From Pisaster brevispinus (taxonomy: Eukaryota > Echinodermata > Asteroidea > Forcipulatida > Asteriidae): a stretch of 64,000 bases of DNA. Of the stretch, positions 44,708-58,053 are shown one piece after another. The position numbers and the translations under genes were made by a program. A model generated the notes under the pieces. The model did no database searches and was not told the origin of the DNA. It was given only the letters and a program-made list of their open reading frames with translations. The stretch spans positions 15,681,091 to 15,745,090 of the forward strand of contig JAMKCF010000002.1 of NCBI GenBank assembly GCA_023634235.1. Direction: 5' to 3'. Numbering within the stretch: the stretch's first letter is position 1; the number at the start of each line of letters is the position of its first letter.

Positions 44708-47700
44708 CAGTTGTTGCAGTGTTGTCTCCAAAGCGTTATTGGTTTAGAGATGACCAGATTACACCATTAACAACGTCGAGACTCTGCTCCGGCTCTCAGA
44801 ACCAGCACTTCCCCAAACTACATTAAATCCACGCGACTTTTTATCCGTAAACAAACCCAGTTCTTACTTCCAACACTCAAAGCTCCTTATCTTACATTGG
44901 TTGAATAGTAATTCGAGTCATGTGATATAAGATATGTTTTATCATCACTGACGCCAAGCCTGATGGAAGTAGAAAGTACAAAAAAGCAATCCCGTATTCA
45001 CTTAAAACCGAAGTCAGATACTGCTTTCCTATTCTCCGTTAGTGAGTGACACTTGATAGGATTCTGTTAGTTGTGATGAGACAGAGATTCTATGAGACGA
45101 AAATAGAAAAGAGACTTGCGAAGTGATGGAGGCAGATGGTGATAGAAGGTCAAAACGAGAGAACCAGAGTTCATGCAAAAAATATAAATAAAAATGTAAT
45201 CACATCATATCATATGGCTGAAGGTTGGTTTCATACAGGCGTGATATGATATTATTGCAGTTTTAAAGCCGCACACCTTTTGAGTGGGTCACAAATACAA
45301 AACTAAGTGACATGGACGCTTCTTTTAAACTGGTCCCAGTCGCCTTGAGAAAACGCTCCTTCTGAAATACAGCCATCTTCAGAAAACGATTTGAATAAAT
45401 TGATGTATTAATGAATACCAATAAATGATACCCAAGGCACGAAAACAACATCATCATCAACAACAACAACCACAAACATAAGAAGAAACCAAAACACCAT
45501 TAACGATGCTTGCAATAACATGTTCATTAGAAACGTACAATTCAACAGCTGTCTCATCCGTAAAGTTTCAAACGATTGCAAAAAAAAAGAGGAAGAAGAA
45601 GAAGAAGAAAAGATCAGTGGGTTTGAAATCTAAACTGTGAATACTCCCTTTAAAAACTGTGGTATGACATTATATCTTTCCCCTTGGGCAGCATGCACTG
45701 TACTGCCTGGCAAAATGTGGTGTATTGTAGACGACACTTTTTAATAATTTGATGCGATTCCATTGCAACGGAATGAAAGGGTATAGGGCGTGATGGGACA
45801 GGCCGTGATGCGATTTGATGACACGGGGGTCCACGGGATTGATTGGGATGAAACGCAATGCCGGGCCTTTCACGGGGAGTATGGCTTACTTAACAGGGCG
45901 GTGTTCACAGACCAATTTTAATAGTGAAAATAATTCCCAGTCCCTGCGGCAGTTTTAAAGGATTGCGTGAAATACTTTTTGCTGTTGTGACACGACTTAA
46001 CAGTTGTCTCTGCGTCTTGATGATAGTAAAAGCAAGGTAATGGTTGTTACTGGACTGGTACCCTGTCTCAAATATTCAAGAATATGGATAATCACAAGCT
46101 TTTGTTTAATAGACAGGTAGTTGGACTGGATGAAAAGCTAGGTTATGGTTTATTACATTGGACTGGTACCCTGTCTCAAACATTCAAGGATATGGATAAA
46201 CGCATGCTTGTTTTTAATAGGCAGGTGGACGCGATTAAATAAACGCACACTACTAACAACCCAATTCCAAATACAGTTGCTATTTCCACTTTATTTTGTT
46301 CAACTAGTGGTAAATACTAATCAAAGTACAAACCTCAATTGTTATTTATTTCAGTACAAAAAGAGGTGGCAATTCCGATACCTTGCCAGTAATACAACAC
46401 ACCGAAAACCAAAACTGCGACTACGGGACTAACACATGAGGTAGAATTAAACACCAGCGCTTATTATAACGCGTCTTCCCCATCATCGTATGAGGTTCAT
46501 TAACGAACATGGGCAGCGTTTGTGGTAAATGAAACAACACCACTTTGGATTTCTACTGAATGATGGAAGGTACACGGCTCGATTCAGCTGAATAAATAAT
46601 GACATTGTTTAGTTTCGTAATGGATATTGTTTCACATAATGAATAAAACATCGTCCTAGGCCACCATGAATATCATTACAAGCGTATAGAACAAACTATA
46701 AATCGATTACGACACTGAAATTGTTCTTAACGATTATGTTACATGCATGATAAACTATCAATACGTTTTTACGAATAAAAAAGAAACACACTCTCTCTCT
46801 GTTATATAGTTTAAATTTGGAATAAGTATAATGTTGAATAAGTCAATATTTGATCTTTACCCGAATAAGTGCAAATACTTGAGTTGATAATTCATAATAT
46901 ACCTGGACACGCTGACACAAAATGGGTTCAAGGTTGAGAAATGATACCCTGACAGAAATTGTCAAGCGGCGTTAACCGCATTAACATGCAGGACTGTGCC
47001 TACTCATATCGCGATGTTTGCCAACATTTCGGATACTGTAGAGAACTAATTTCCGGCTAAATAGCTTTTTTCTGAAACTGGGCCATGGTTAGAGCAATGG
47101 AGGTAGAACCTGGCAGTAATAATCAATAAAGACGGAGGGAAAATGTATTACATATTCTTTATAACAGTGAAGAAATGTCTGGAAGGTAGAGGAATATTAC
47201 CAAAGTACCGAGCAGCCATTTTGTTTTTCTCCTACACTTTGATTGTTTCGAAACCGAGGCTGGTATGAATCTGGCCTCGGTTGTATGCAATGATAGCGGA
47301 TGTATTGCGTCAGTTCATCCCAGGAGAGCCCGAGATACCTTAACGACTGTATGGAAGCACACGAAATATCAAGCCGTGATATTTTCTTCGCTGATGTACG
47401 AGCCCGTTAGCAATGGTAACAAAACTATAAAACCAGCCAGTCCAAGTTGCCTCCAGGCCAAGGGTTGTTTGTGACGTGGTCTTGTTTGGAAGTCAAACAA
47501 AACTGGCTGCTGCCACAATGGTTTAAGCTTTACCAATGTAAAACATAGGTCATATTACGTATGACAAACACGTTTCAGAAAAAGGGGGGAAAAACAGCTC
47601 CTGTGATGGATGGTGGGAAGCGACCAGTCATACGCGGTTCGTGTGCGTGTTTCTATTGACGGAGGGATCCGGCGAGAAAAAGCGGGATCAATTAGTATTA

Positions 47701-48989
47701 AACGAGATTGGAGTTGCTAGGGTGATTGTGATTGCGACGCCAGAGTGAACTGACGACTTGAAATGAACTGATTAGTGGCGGTTCTGGTTTTGAGGGAGCT
47801 GTTTGCTTCTCGATCTCTTGTGACGGTTGCTATTAAGTGCTGTGTTCTCTTTGGGATCGCAACTTAATCTCTAGTTATTGGATAATAACATTCGGAAGAA
47901 GGTTTTCACCTCAAAACTCTCGACAGGTTTTTTTTCTGAGTGGAAGTCTCTGCGTGTAGTTCGGATTCCGCATCACGACTACTCATCGTCTTAAGTTGTA
48001 CACGGAATTGAGCCGGATTCCGGTTGGGGGGGGGGCCTGAACAATTTCTGGGTCGAGCTGACCCGGTAAATGAACTTTTTAGAAAAAAAAACCATATAAT
48101 AATAAATAAAATGGGACTTTGACTGGGACTCTACGCCTGCTTGACACAGTTTAGGGTCAGTGTGACAGATTCAGAGTCATACTGGTTGGGTCGGACCCAT
48201 GTGATTCTGAGTTCGGATATTTTTTAGATCCGTTTATGTAGAGAGGTACGGTGGTAGTGGTGGTGGTGGTAGGAGGGGGGGGGCATGGTCTAAATTAATT
48301 CATTGTAATTTAATTTTAATAATTAATATGGAAATTATTTCAGTAAAGGCTGTGAAGACGAAGTGAATGTACACTTAAACATACGCCTAAATAATAATAA
48401 ACCACCATTAACTTAGCAATACAATACAGGCCTTTCAGGCTGAGTCCATGGCAAATTTTTGAATAATTTGTTTACCTTTTGCAAATAACAAATTTATATA
48501 TTTGGAAAAGTTATTACGAAGAGTTATTACGAAGTTATTAATGTTAAAAGAAACAACAAATGTATTACACAGTTCCAATTATAACGAACAGTTCGATTAT
48601 GTAACACAAATCTTTTTTCGTGGTATATGGTCATGACAAGAAAAAAATTCTTACAACAAATCGGGCAAGCTGTAAACTCGAAACAGACATTAAACGGCCG
48701 TCTGTAAATTAAACGGGAAATTAGAAAAAATACTCCAAAGCTTGTAAACAACTGTGGCAGAACATTTCCATGTAATGCAATTGGGAAATTGATGAACGTA
48801 TAGAAGACGATTTTATTAAATTTATTTCAGAGGCAGATTAAAATTGTCTACACCCAGCCAGCAAGAGATGAAACATTTTGACATTTAAGTTTTGTATCTG
48901 GGTTTGTGACTCTACTCTGCATGCATCGTTCAGATATCAATTTGAAAAAAGACCCCGTTGAAGTGCTTTTGCTTCGAACAAATAGTTCT

Positions 48990-49050
48990 GTGTGCTCCTT
49001 AAATAGCCGACGTTTCGACCCGGAGGCAGCCATTAAACTTTCATCAGGTA
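48990..49050. mobile_element. possible retroelement-end fragment
   Basis: GCCGACGTTTCGACCCGGAG followed by a CTTTCATCAGG stretch resembles a terminal motif that recurs in many animal retroelement repeats. No reverse transcriptase or nuclease domain is visible nearby. The assignment is weak. Confidence 0.25.
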
Positions 49051-52000
49051 TATCTGTCTTCATAACCACAGTGAACAATTTTCCCGGATATCTTGTTAGT
49101 CTTGTCAAAGAGATATTGGTTCAAAAATGTCATGGGCGATAATCTAATAAAATTTCTCCTACACTGTGGGTGGCATTCAGGCTCAACTAATAGGCACTGT
49201 TTGTATTGTAGCTACCTCGCATGTGTTCCAAAAATAACTCCTTCACTAGCAGAGAGGCGGCAGTGGTAAAAAAAAAACCACGTCAAATACACTATTTTTT
49301 GAGTGAAATTAATAACAACACGCGAAACGTGTTTCCTACTTCAACACGCGGTACCAATGGAAAAAGACACTGGGGGAAAAGCAATATACATTGGTAGTGT
49401 TCAAGTGTCAATTAAAGACTACGAGCGTGGGGTCTGATACAAAACCAAATATCAAAATATGAAGTTACTCAATGGAAGATTGTGCCACTGACTGGACTTA
49501 GGAGGATACCATGGAATGTTTGTGGGTGGATTTGTCCTGCAAAGCTATTGTTGATAGCAAACTGAGTATAGCTTTATAAAATACACTTATACAGCTTCAC
49601 TTATAAAATGAGGTAAAACATTAACAAAATCATTACACATTCTATCACACGGATGATGCGATACATCAAAAGGTTACACTAATTATGATAGCTGTTAGAT
49701 GTTTTGACTAATAGTAAACTGTACAAGCGACAAGCGTAGGCTTTTGGGGGAAAACACCACACAGGAGCAACATCAAAACATCAAATAACAGGAAATAAGG
49801 TTTACCGTAGCCCAACATGACCACTTCTCTAAATCATTACACGCATGTCCGGCATTGAAACATGTGGCTCTATTTAAGGAAATGCCTTAATCATAATAAC
49901 CACTTTCACATTCATTACAGATACCGCTAAACACCGTTATGCGTTGCATGTAAAATACAACAAAATCATCCGCCAAACGTATACAACCGTAAAACTGGCA
50001 CGGCTAAAATGACACACGTCCGTCACTCGAAATCACAGCATGGAATTATAAAATCTGATGAACTTGGCACACTGCACACAACTCTACCCTGATCGCACAA
50101 TATATTACACATTTGTTTTACAGAAAAACTATACCACATTAAAATATATATATTTCTCTCATTTTATAGTAAACTATCTGTTTCATTGAAATATTACGTT
50201 GCAGACCAGTACAGACTCTATCAAATATATCGAACTATATTAAAAAGTGCAACAACACAACTGTACCTATGGTAATACCTGTTTACACATTATGCAAATT
50301 TATACAATAGGAATGCGCGTTTTCTCTGTGTGGAGGAGTTAAAAACAGTCATATTTAAATTAATCCTGAACAAGGCTAACAAAGCTGCACAGGGTTTATG
50401 CAAATCAACATTAATTTATGCAACGAAGAAATACCCCGACACTTTTCGCTTGTTTCCCCGCTCTAGTAAAAAAAAAAAAAAAATAAAAAAATAAAAAATA
50501 AAAATAAAAATGAATAACTAATAACAATGATTAAATTTGGATGTTGTCATTGTGGAAATTTCATAAGCTTTGATCAATCAATCTTCGTAAAATTCATAAA
50601 TACATCACAGGTGAGATATTAGCTGTACTGCTACAATCGTTAGGCCTACATGAATTTGTTCCGACAAACAAATCGTATGGCCACATTTCACCTCAGAAAA
50701 GTATTCTTTTGTTTACACAGTGGAAACACGAGTCAGATGGAAAAACATTCCAGTCTGAACATTTGCCAGTTGGTGACTGCTTTACTTCGTCCAAGAATAT
50801 GTCAAGGCTCTAGGGGTTTAAAAAAATCCATAAATCAAGAAAACAAATTCAAATGTCTTACAATTATTGTTTTTCAATATTCCTCTGCGTCTCAGAAAAG
50901 TGTAGGCCTTCTAGATCGGTGGTTGATTTGCTAAAGTGGCATAACCGCACAAAAAAAATACCCGTAAAAACATAAATCATTACAGGTAGCAATTAGTTCT
51001 CTTTAAAAAAAAAATATTTAAACAAGTTTCATGATGATTTTGAAAAATTATAAAAGGAATGAATAAACTATTCTTAAAACAGTTGATACAACGTTTCCTT
51101 AACGCAATTAAACGTCTTAACAATTATTTCCAGGAATAATTTTCCGTGATTATTAATTAGTAGACGCTTTGCCGATTACACCGTTATTTTGGATGATGAT
51201 GTTCAATCAAGTTTTAGCCCAACTGCAAAGCTCCCTAATAATTATTTAAACGAAGGACAAACTTTACACAACCTTGATATATGTATGATCTGTACGTTTA
51301 TCCAATTTGACTACTGCCCACATTCCCTTCCCGGTTTGCCCGCAGGGAATTTGTGCAGCGAGAAGCGCGCACTTCCCTTTTCAGTTGCAATATTGATTAT
51401 TATTTTCAGTCCAAGTGAATGTTATTGCGCATTATGAATTTTACGCTCACTCCGGTTATGATTGTATAACCACACAGCATCAACATAAACGGCATTTGAC
51501 ACCATGTGTTCAAACACCGACCGGAGCAATTCGAGATGAATCCAACCGAGGTTTAACATTTTAGACTTTTTACATATAAACGACTATCAGTGTCGTAAGG
51601 TTTTTACCATTTCGGGTTCACGGAAGAAATTTAATGTCTCTACAATCCCATTAACATATACCTTGTCTTTCTCGAGAGATCGCACAAAGAGTCGCTTTAC
51701 AGATCGTGTTTTGTTATCTCTTGTGGTTTTAAAATATCGATGTTACAATTTCTCTTTATTGCGATACATGATCCATTGTCTAATCGATTAGTTTCCTAAT
51801 GGATTCTCTCCCCTCCACGACATGAGCTGAATCAAGATCAAATTTCCGCTCCCCCCTCACCAAGGCTACTCACCAATTAGTCAGAATGAAAGTGTACCTT
51901 GGAAAAAAACAAAAACATTCCAGAGCACTTAAGATATATGAAGTTTTACCTTCAAATTGATACGCTGGAATTTTCAGTGGACGCATACTCTTGAGACCCT

Positions 52001-53888
52001 CTTGGCGATTATTCTGGGATGAAAATTATAAGCATCATGCAGGTTTCCGTCCGACACCTGCTGCCCGGGGGCGAATTGTGTACACGGAATTAAGCAGAAG
52101 CCAGAACAACCCCACATCCGATTAGCAGAGGAATTAAACAATTTACAAGACACTGGAAGAAAAAAAAATCACCTCGTTCTCTTTTGAGGACGAGCAATTT
52201 GTGGTAAAGCTGAAAGGAATTGTAGAAAAAAAGAACCAAAAAAAAAAAAACAAACCAACAAAACCTGAGCAGTTCATTTCCAAACATCCGGGTTTGAGTG
52301 AGCAGCCAAGGGAAATCAAATTAACGCCAATTTGTTTGTTCAGGTTCTCTGCACCTGCAACTTACTCAGAAATAACATCAACAAAATTGTTTGTTGGCAC
52401 TTCATCTATCACAAAATCAATCGGTAATAGTCAATTGAGTGTTCTACTATAATATATGAATTATGGTACAGTGTGAACGCAACTTGAAGTGTAGATTTGC
52501 ATCTTGAAGACTTAAGACATTTATTTGGCAAAGTTAACCCTGAAAAACCCTTCTCTCTGTTGAACACTGGCAAGTCAATGAACCCAAAATTCGCGTTCAT
52601 ACCTCGTAAGTAACAATCGCAAATAGCATTCATAAAACCACAAATCACGGAGATTTTGCTTACCTGAACGTTACAATATATTTCAATGATTTATTTGGAA
52701 CAGGTAAGTTTTCAAATAATAACAATGAACCGAGAGTTCCAATTTCAAAGCTATTTTCCACGCCTCTTTAATCAGTTATGGATCAGCGTCCACTGTGAAT
52801 AACTACGGGCAAAATCATCGACTTCACTTTGCGTGACACAGGGGAAATTACAAAAGGTGTATCACCGGGGATAACCCTGCCTATTTTCACGCCTCTTGAA
52901 ATTGATAAAAGGCAAGAAATTTCTACAATATTTTGGTAACGGCTTCGAGGTATTCTGTGTTGACAATAACGTAAAGAAGTCAATGAAAAATGGGTAGAAG
53001 ACATAATATGAGGGCATGGTAGGCTTGAGCTAATAGCAGTGCACGTTCCTTAAAGTCAACATAAAATAAATTACACACTGATGTGATGCAGTTGATGGAG
53101 ACAATGTGGCGGTCATATGAAAAATATTTTGCTCGCCATTTATAAAGGTAACACAAAGGGAATGTTTTAGTGTACAAAACACGCGTGAACATCTGCAAGC
53201 GACCCATTGATCGCAGAATGACAATTATAAAATATCACCACTACGATTACTCTTGCACGACCGCTCTACGTTAATACCACGTTGCTATGGAAACAATCAG
53301 CACTTCTGCTGTACAACTGACCCTAAAAAATGTAGGACATAAATTATGTCAGATGTTATTTTCACATAACAAAATTACTAAAAGCTACATGTCATAGATG
53401 CTTGAAAGTGAGAAAGCTATAAAATATTACTTCTGTTTTTTTCAAGCAATAAATCTTTCAAACCATTCGGAGAATAAATTTTAGAAAGAGTTAATCTCGA
53501 CTCAATCATCTAAAGTAGCCGGCTCAGTTCAAAAACGCGACCCGCGGTAATTCCGTCGATTTCACTCCTTTCCGGTCTTTTACCATCTCCAAAACTGCTT
53601 TCGGTCACGTAAACGCCGTGACGTCATATCTACAGATTCACAATCTTAAAAAAAAAATACATTATCAACATCAAATTCAGCAGTTCCCTTTTGAATCGTT
53701 AGCTTTTCCCTTTGGACTTAACGTCAAAACGAGGAAGGAGAGCCACCCTAAGACTGTAATTGAATCGGCACGCTCAGGTGCAAAAACACCTTGCTCTAAA
53801 AGCAGGCCACAAAGGCTACCTGTCGGAGTAATTCTAGTTGCACCCGAGGTTTTTTATTTGCCTTTCCGTCAAGAAGAACCAAAAATGA

Positions 53889-53889
53889 A

Positions 53890-53921
<32 letters not shown>

Positions 53922-53929
53922 GGGGGGGG
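53889..53929. repeat. (GA)n followed by poly-G
   Basis: About 11 GA units run directly into about 19 G bases, forming a purine-only tract. Confidence 0.9.
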
Positions 53930-56006
53930 CAGAGAGGGAGAACGAGTTGAATGTCGCGGGACAAACACGTCAAACTGCACAGAAATACAGTCCGGGAACC
54001 GAGCTGTATAAAAAAAAACGTTTGACGATATAACCCTTGAATTCCGAGATGACATTTAAAAAATACTATTTTGTCTAATATGAAAACGATTAAACTCAAT
54101 TCCAGCCTGGATGACGAGTGACATTCCTGAGAGTCTATGTTATTTTCTCCACTCAACGAGGACTGAAATACTGATGGCAAAACTGACAATCTTACCCGAC
54201 AGTTCCATGTTTAGAATGATCTGTGTGTAAAGGCCATGGAGGAATAGAGCCGCAAAAACAAGGCGGTGTTTTTTTCTGTCCCATGCATGACCTATAATTT
54301 GGTTAAAACGAGATTTTTACGCCTGCCTTATCTCGGGATGACTCAATACTCAATAATTTGAGTAACATGGTAAACAAAAAACAGTCAACCTAAATATTTA
54401 CGATTTGACGTTACGGGATGTAAAACTGGGATTATCTGAGATGTTACACGTCGACTGACGACTTGTGACAAGACTAGGCGTGGCACGCTACAGCGATAAA
54501 GCGATACCAGATTTGAATATTTTCGAATTACCGCGCAGTTCGCCGGGCTCGCTTTTCTCAATGGCCAAAAACCCCACAGCGCAGTGCTTAATACATTCAC
54601 TACAATTTCTTTCCTTTTTTCTCTCGTTTTGATGTTGGCCTTACGGTGATCCATCCAATCGATGTTCCGGAGAGAGTAAATTACTTTCAGTTCACCGAAT
54701 CCACGGGAAAATGTAGCCACCGTCAGGCGACGTTATATTGGCACTGTAATGGCAAGATCTACTGACCGGCAGATTCATGCTAGCCTCGCCATCAAGCCGC
54801 GTATATCATGAAAATTGAAAGAAAATATTTCAAGACCATAACATACCTAAGACCCGAGTGGATAGTATTTACCTTGGGTTAGAAGTATTAAAAGCACCCG
54901 CATCATTCCCAGCTTCCCCCAATTTTTTGAAGTTGAGATACGAATAATTCACTGAGGCCTAAGTATTCAGCGTTAAGTATAAAAAAACCCAATAATAACT
55001 CTTGAGGATTTATTAAGAGATAGAAAGAAGAAATATAGCGAGGAAAAAAAGGAAATCAAATATCGAATAATAAAAAGGATTGATTTGAGTGAATCAACTC
55101 ATACAATCTGTAAAGGGTACAATATTACAGGAAAAAAAATGATTAGACCAATTTATAAATCAAACTGAACGTACGAAAGATTAATCTTTTCAAATTCCAA
55201 TCAGGAAGTATTGAAAGAATCGTACATCACTTTGTTGCCATTTTGTTGAAGCTGAGACATTTAAAGTAGGCAAGGAATTGAAGCGTTTTTTACCGCGTAA
55301 TTTGCCCCACCAACCTTTTAAAAATTCCGCCAGTACAAAACAATTTTCTCTCATCATTACCAAATTACCGAAACGGCTTCCAGGCTGAATTAAAAAAAAA
55401 TCAAATTTACGAGCCACGACGGTCGTGAATGACAATGACCGAGATTAACTTAGGTCGCCAACGGCCCGGCTAATTCATGAAAGCGACAGTCACGTGTTAG
55501 TGTTGATCACCCCCCCCCCCCCCATCTTTGCGCGCATCCATAACACATCATTAACATCTCGTCAGCGACTAAAATGTTGCTGGAATAACAATAACAATAT
55601 ATAATAATAATACTAATTTAATTAATAACAGTAACAATAAAAATACAAATAAAATATTAGAATCTCTAGATGCGCTCACAAATAGATTCCACTTTTTAGA
55701 AAACTAACATCTATGTTTAACACTCTTCAAAATCTGGATCTATCTAAAATATAGTAAAAATTCTATCTAGAAAAAGCTGTAGAAAACACTCCTGGAAAGA
55801 GTTTTCGAACTGTCGAAACACGAACATTTTCAATAATTTGTTTTCATCCTGATATCAACATTTGGTTCTAGTTTCCCTGAACGTAAATGTCGATATTAGA
55901 TTCAAGGATTTCTATTTGCATAATTATGTGTGTTTTTGAATGAGAAAATACAATTTGGCATTTTTACGATTCGGTTTTACAAAAATAGTTCCCACGTAAT
56001 TTGATG

Positions 56007-56271
56007 CACTCTAAAAACACCCTGGTCAGAATTCATCCGGATTTCAGGTAGCCTGACCCATTCTGAATCAGGCCAACCCACTATGGATCAGGCTGACCCA
56101 TTCTGGATCAGGCTGACCGGGAAACTGGTTAAACATTTGTTTTTTAACTCTAATTCTATGTCAGTTTGACCCATTTACAGGTCATTTTGACATTGATTAC
56201 ATGTCACACTGACACAGAAATGCCCTGTGACCTGGGACCGGGTCAATTCTGACCAGGGAGTTTTAAGGGTG
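56007..56271. mobile_element. MITE-like element with ~27-bp terminal inverted repeats
   Basis: The left end, 56007-56033 (CACTCTAAAAACACCCTGG then TCAGAATT), is the near reverse complement of the right end, 56245-56271 (AATTCTGACCAGGGAG then TTTTAAGGGTG). Inside, at 56053-56112, is a threefold 20-base repeat (CTGACCCATTCTGRATCAGG type). Diverged relatives may lie near 41340-41545. It is non-coding. Confidence 0.7.
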
Positions 56272-57153
56272 TACTTCTACTGGAGCCGACCTGTGTAAAT
56301 AGGTTGGTTGGGGACAATTTTGGGGAACTCTTTACGGGTCACAATTGTTGTGCATATATAGACCTTCTGTCATGATAGACCTTTTACCTTGGCGCTGACA
56401 TTTTCATTGCATGAAACCAAGGTGACGAAACCGAGGTTGAGGGATAAATAGTCAGGCCCATCTATTGTGTAAATGGATACAGGGTACCAATCTACCATGA
56501 TTGAAGGCCTATAGTGCATGCTCGCTACAGGTCATTACGGAAGGTTCCTCAGCCCAAATTCATAATCAGTCAGGCTATCCGAAGTAGCTTGACATGATTG
56601 AATGACATGATGATATCTTGGGCGGCGTCTCTCCTCCCCGCACAACATTAGTGGATTAAAGCAATTAACGCGATCCACTACCCTCTATTCTGTTTCCCGA
56701 AAGACACCGGCAGGTGCGTGCGGTGACTCACAGGGTCTTGTTACCGATCGCTTGGATGTACACATCTCAAAGGGGGAGTCAATTGATGAGCAATACGTAA
56801 CTCTCTCCAACTTTATTTCCCAGCTTGGTGATTTCCATTTACTTCTGACAAAACTGATTCCTATGAACACAGATAAAAGACGTTTGATGAGCATCATGAC
56901 CTCGACTACCTTAAACTGGTTCAAACTAGAACTTGATCATATCGCAGGCCATCTTCTTTTTTTTTTTGGTTCGGTTGTTATTTTGCAACACATTTCTCTG
57001 ACGATCTTAAACGAGGCGTTCCTCCACATTAGGCTGGTTGCTTTGAAGTAGGCGATATTCTTCGCTGAGGTATAAACCCAGCCCACAGGGAACTAGACGA
57101 TGACGGCCGAACGTGAAAAGGCTCCAGTACTGAACAACAGGTCGCGTACCCAA

Positions 57154-58053
57154 TCATCCCTGTTCAGAACACAATAAGCAAATTATTACAAGGGTGAGAA
57201 GACCGGCTGTGCTGACTTTCACGAGAGGAACCCCATCAGCTGTAAGGGGCCCGATCACGCACGTGAAGGGGTTCCCGTTTTCTGCGTTTGTGGGGATAGA
57301 CCAGCAGTCGAATGTTAGCCCCACATCATCAATTGTCACGGACTTCTTCATTTCGGATCCCGCTCCACCGTCTCTCCGAAGCCCCATGCTCCATGCATCA
57401 TCTGCCACGGTGATGGCGCCTCTCTGATTGACTACAGGGTACCTGTCCTTCGCCAGGGTGCCGCAGAAGATGTTGTCCCCCTCCACCAACGGAGCGGCAC
57501 CGTTCGGGAAGCACACTGGAAACAACTCCGGGAGGTACACCGTCAGGAAGGCCTCCCCGTACGCAACCGTCTTGGATTTGGGGTCCGAGGTGCTGTCCGT
57601 GTTGTTGGTGCTGATCAGTTGACATCGGTAGACGCTCTCGTCTCGCTCCTCAACTGGGTTGATCACCAAACGCTGCACAAAGGCTGAGGTGACTGCAGCT
57701 ACCTCCTCGCTGTGCTTCTGCACCAGGAGGTGAATCCGACTGATAAACAGACGGTGATCAACAGACTTGTGAAGTGCACCATTCGAAGCAATCACTGTCT
57801 CACTCACCGACCCCTTGTAGAATCGCGTCCATCTGACTGTGTGGAAGGCCTCCGAGTAGCCTACGATATCGCAGCGGAGAATCACCATATCTCCTTCCCT
57901 GGGCTCCGGGGTGCTCTCGGGCACGATGGAGAGGGATACGGTGGGCACAGCCGCCTCGGCGAGTAGGGGTCCTATGATCGGCATAGGTACAGCTGAACCG
58001 AGTATCACGGCCGTGCAGAGGAGAACGATGCTGACCATGGTTTCGCCGCACAT
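57154..58053 (-). CDS. R10: IgSF protein with probable GPI anchor (subfamily D)
   Basis: 299 residues. A hydrophobic leader covers about 1-22; Met1 and Met6 are both possible starts. The V-set-like domain has C61, W75 and E-x-D-E-S-V-Y-R-C144. The second domain has FPVCFPN, IFCGT, FDCWS and FTCVIGPLT. The chain ends about 20 residues later: a short hydrophobic segment (VSTAGLLTLVIICLLC) and only four residues after it. With small residues (ADG) just before, this fits a GPI-anchor signal; a single-pass protein with a stub tail is the alternative. There is no signalling tail. PREGD before the first Cys links it to subfamily C. It lies about 20.8 kb from R9 and is visibly GC-richer than the others. 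It could be a decoy, co-receptor or ligand-type member. Confidence 0.82.
   Translation of the reverse strand: MCGETMVSIVLLCTAVILGSAVPMPIIGPLLAEAAVPTVSLSIVPESTPEPREGDMVILRCDIVGYSEAFHTVRWTRFYKGSVSETVIASNGALHKSVDHRLFISRIHLLVQKHSEEVAAVTSAFVQRLVINPVEERDESVYRCQLISTNNTDSTSDPKSKTVAYGEAFLTVYLPELFPVCFPNGAAPLVEGDNIFCGTLAKDRYPVVNQRGAITVADDAWSMGLRRDGGAGSEMKKSVTIDDVGLTFDCWSIPTNAENGNPFTCVIGPLTADGVPLVKVSTAGLLTLVIICLLCSEQG

Larger units (their letters stand above)
36383..57153. other. 20.8-kb stretch without a recognised gene
   Basis: The first 600 bases are the R9 5' flank, related to the R8 5' flank. The rest holds homopolymers (G at 37140-37153, A at 37327-37353, C at 38142-38157, AT-rich A tract at 50466-50515, GA then G at 53889-53929, C at 55509-55523), foldback elements at about 44559-44707 and 56007-56271, and a possible retroelement-end fragment near 48990-49050. 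No frame here shows a recognisable domain. Multi-exon genes with short exons cannot be excluded by eye. Confidence 0.5.

Noticed and set aside
48906..49142. Coding fragment of a retroelement
   Set aside because: The 78-codon frame has no reverse transcriptase or endonuclease motif; only the terminal-like motif is suggestive.
53618..53950. 110-codon plus-strand frame ending in Arg-Glu and Gly runs
   Set aside because: The C-terminal half is the GA/poly-G microsatellite and the rest shows no domain.
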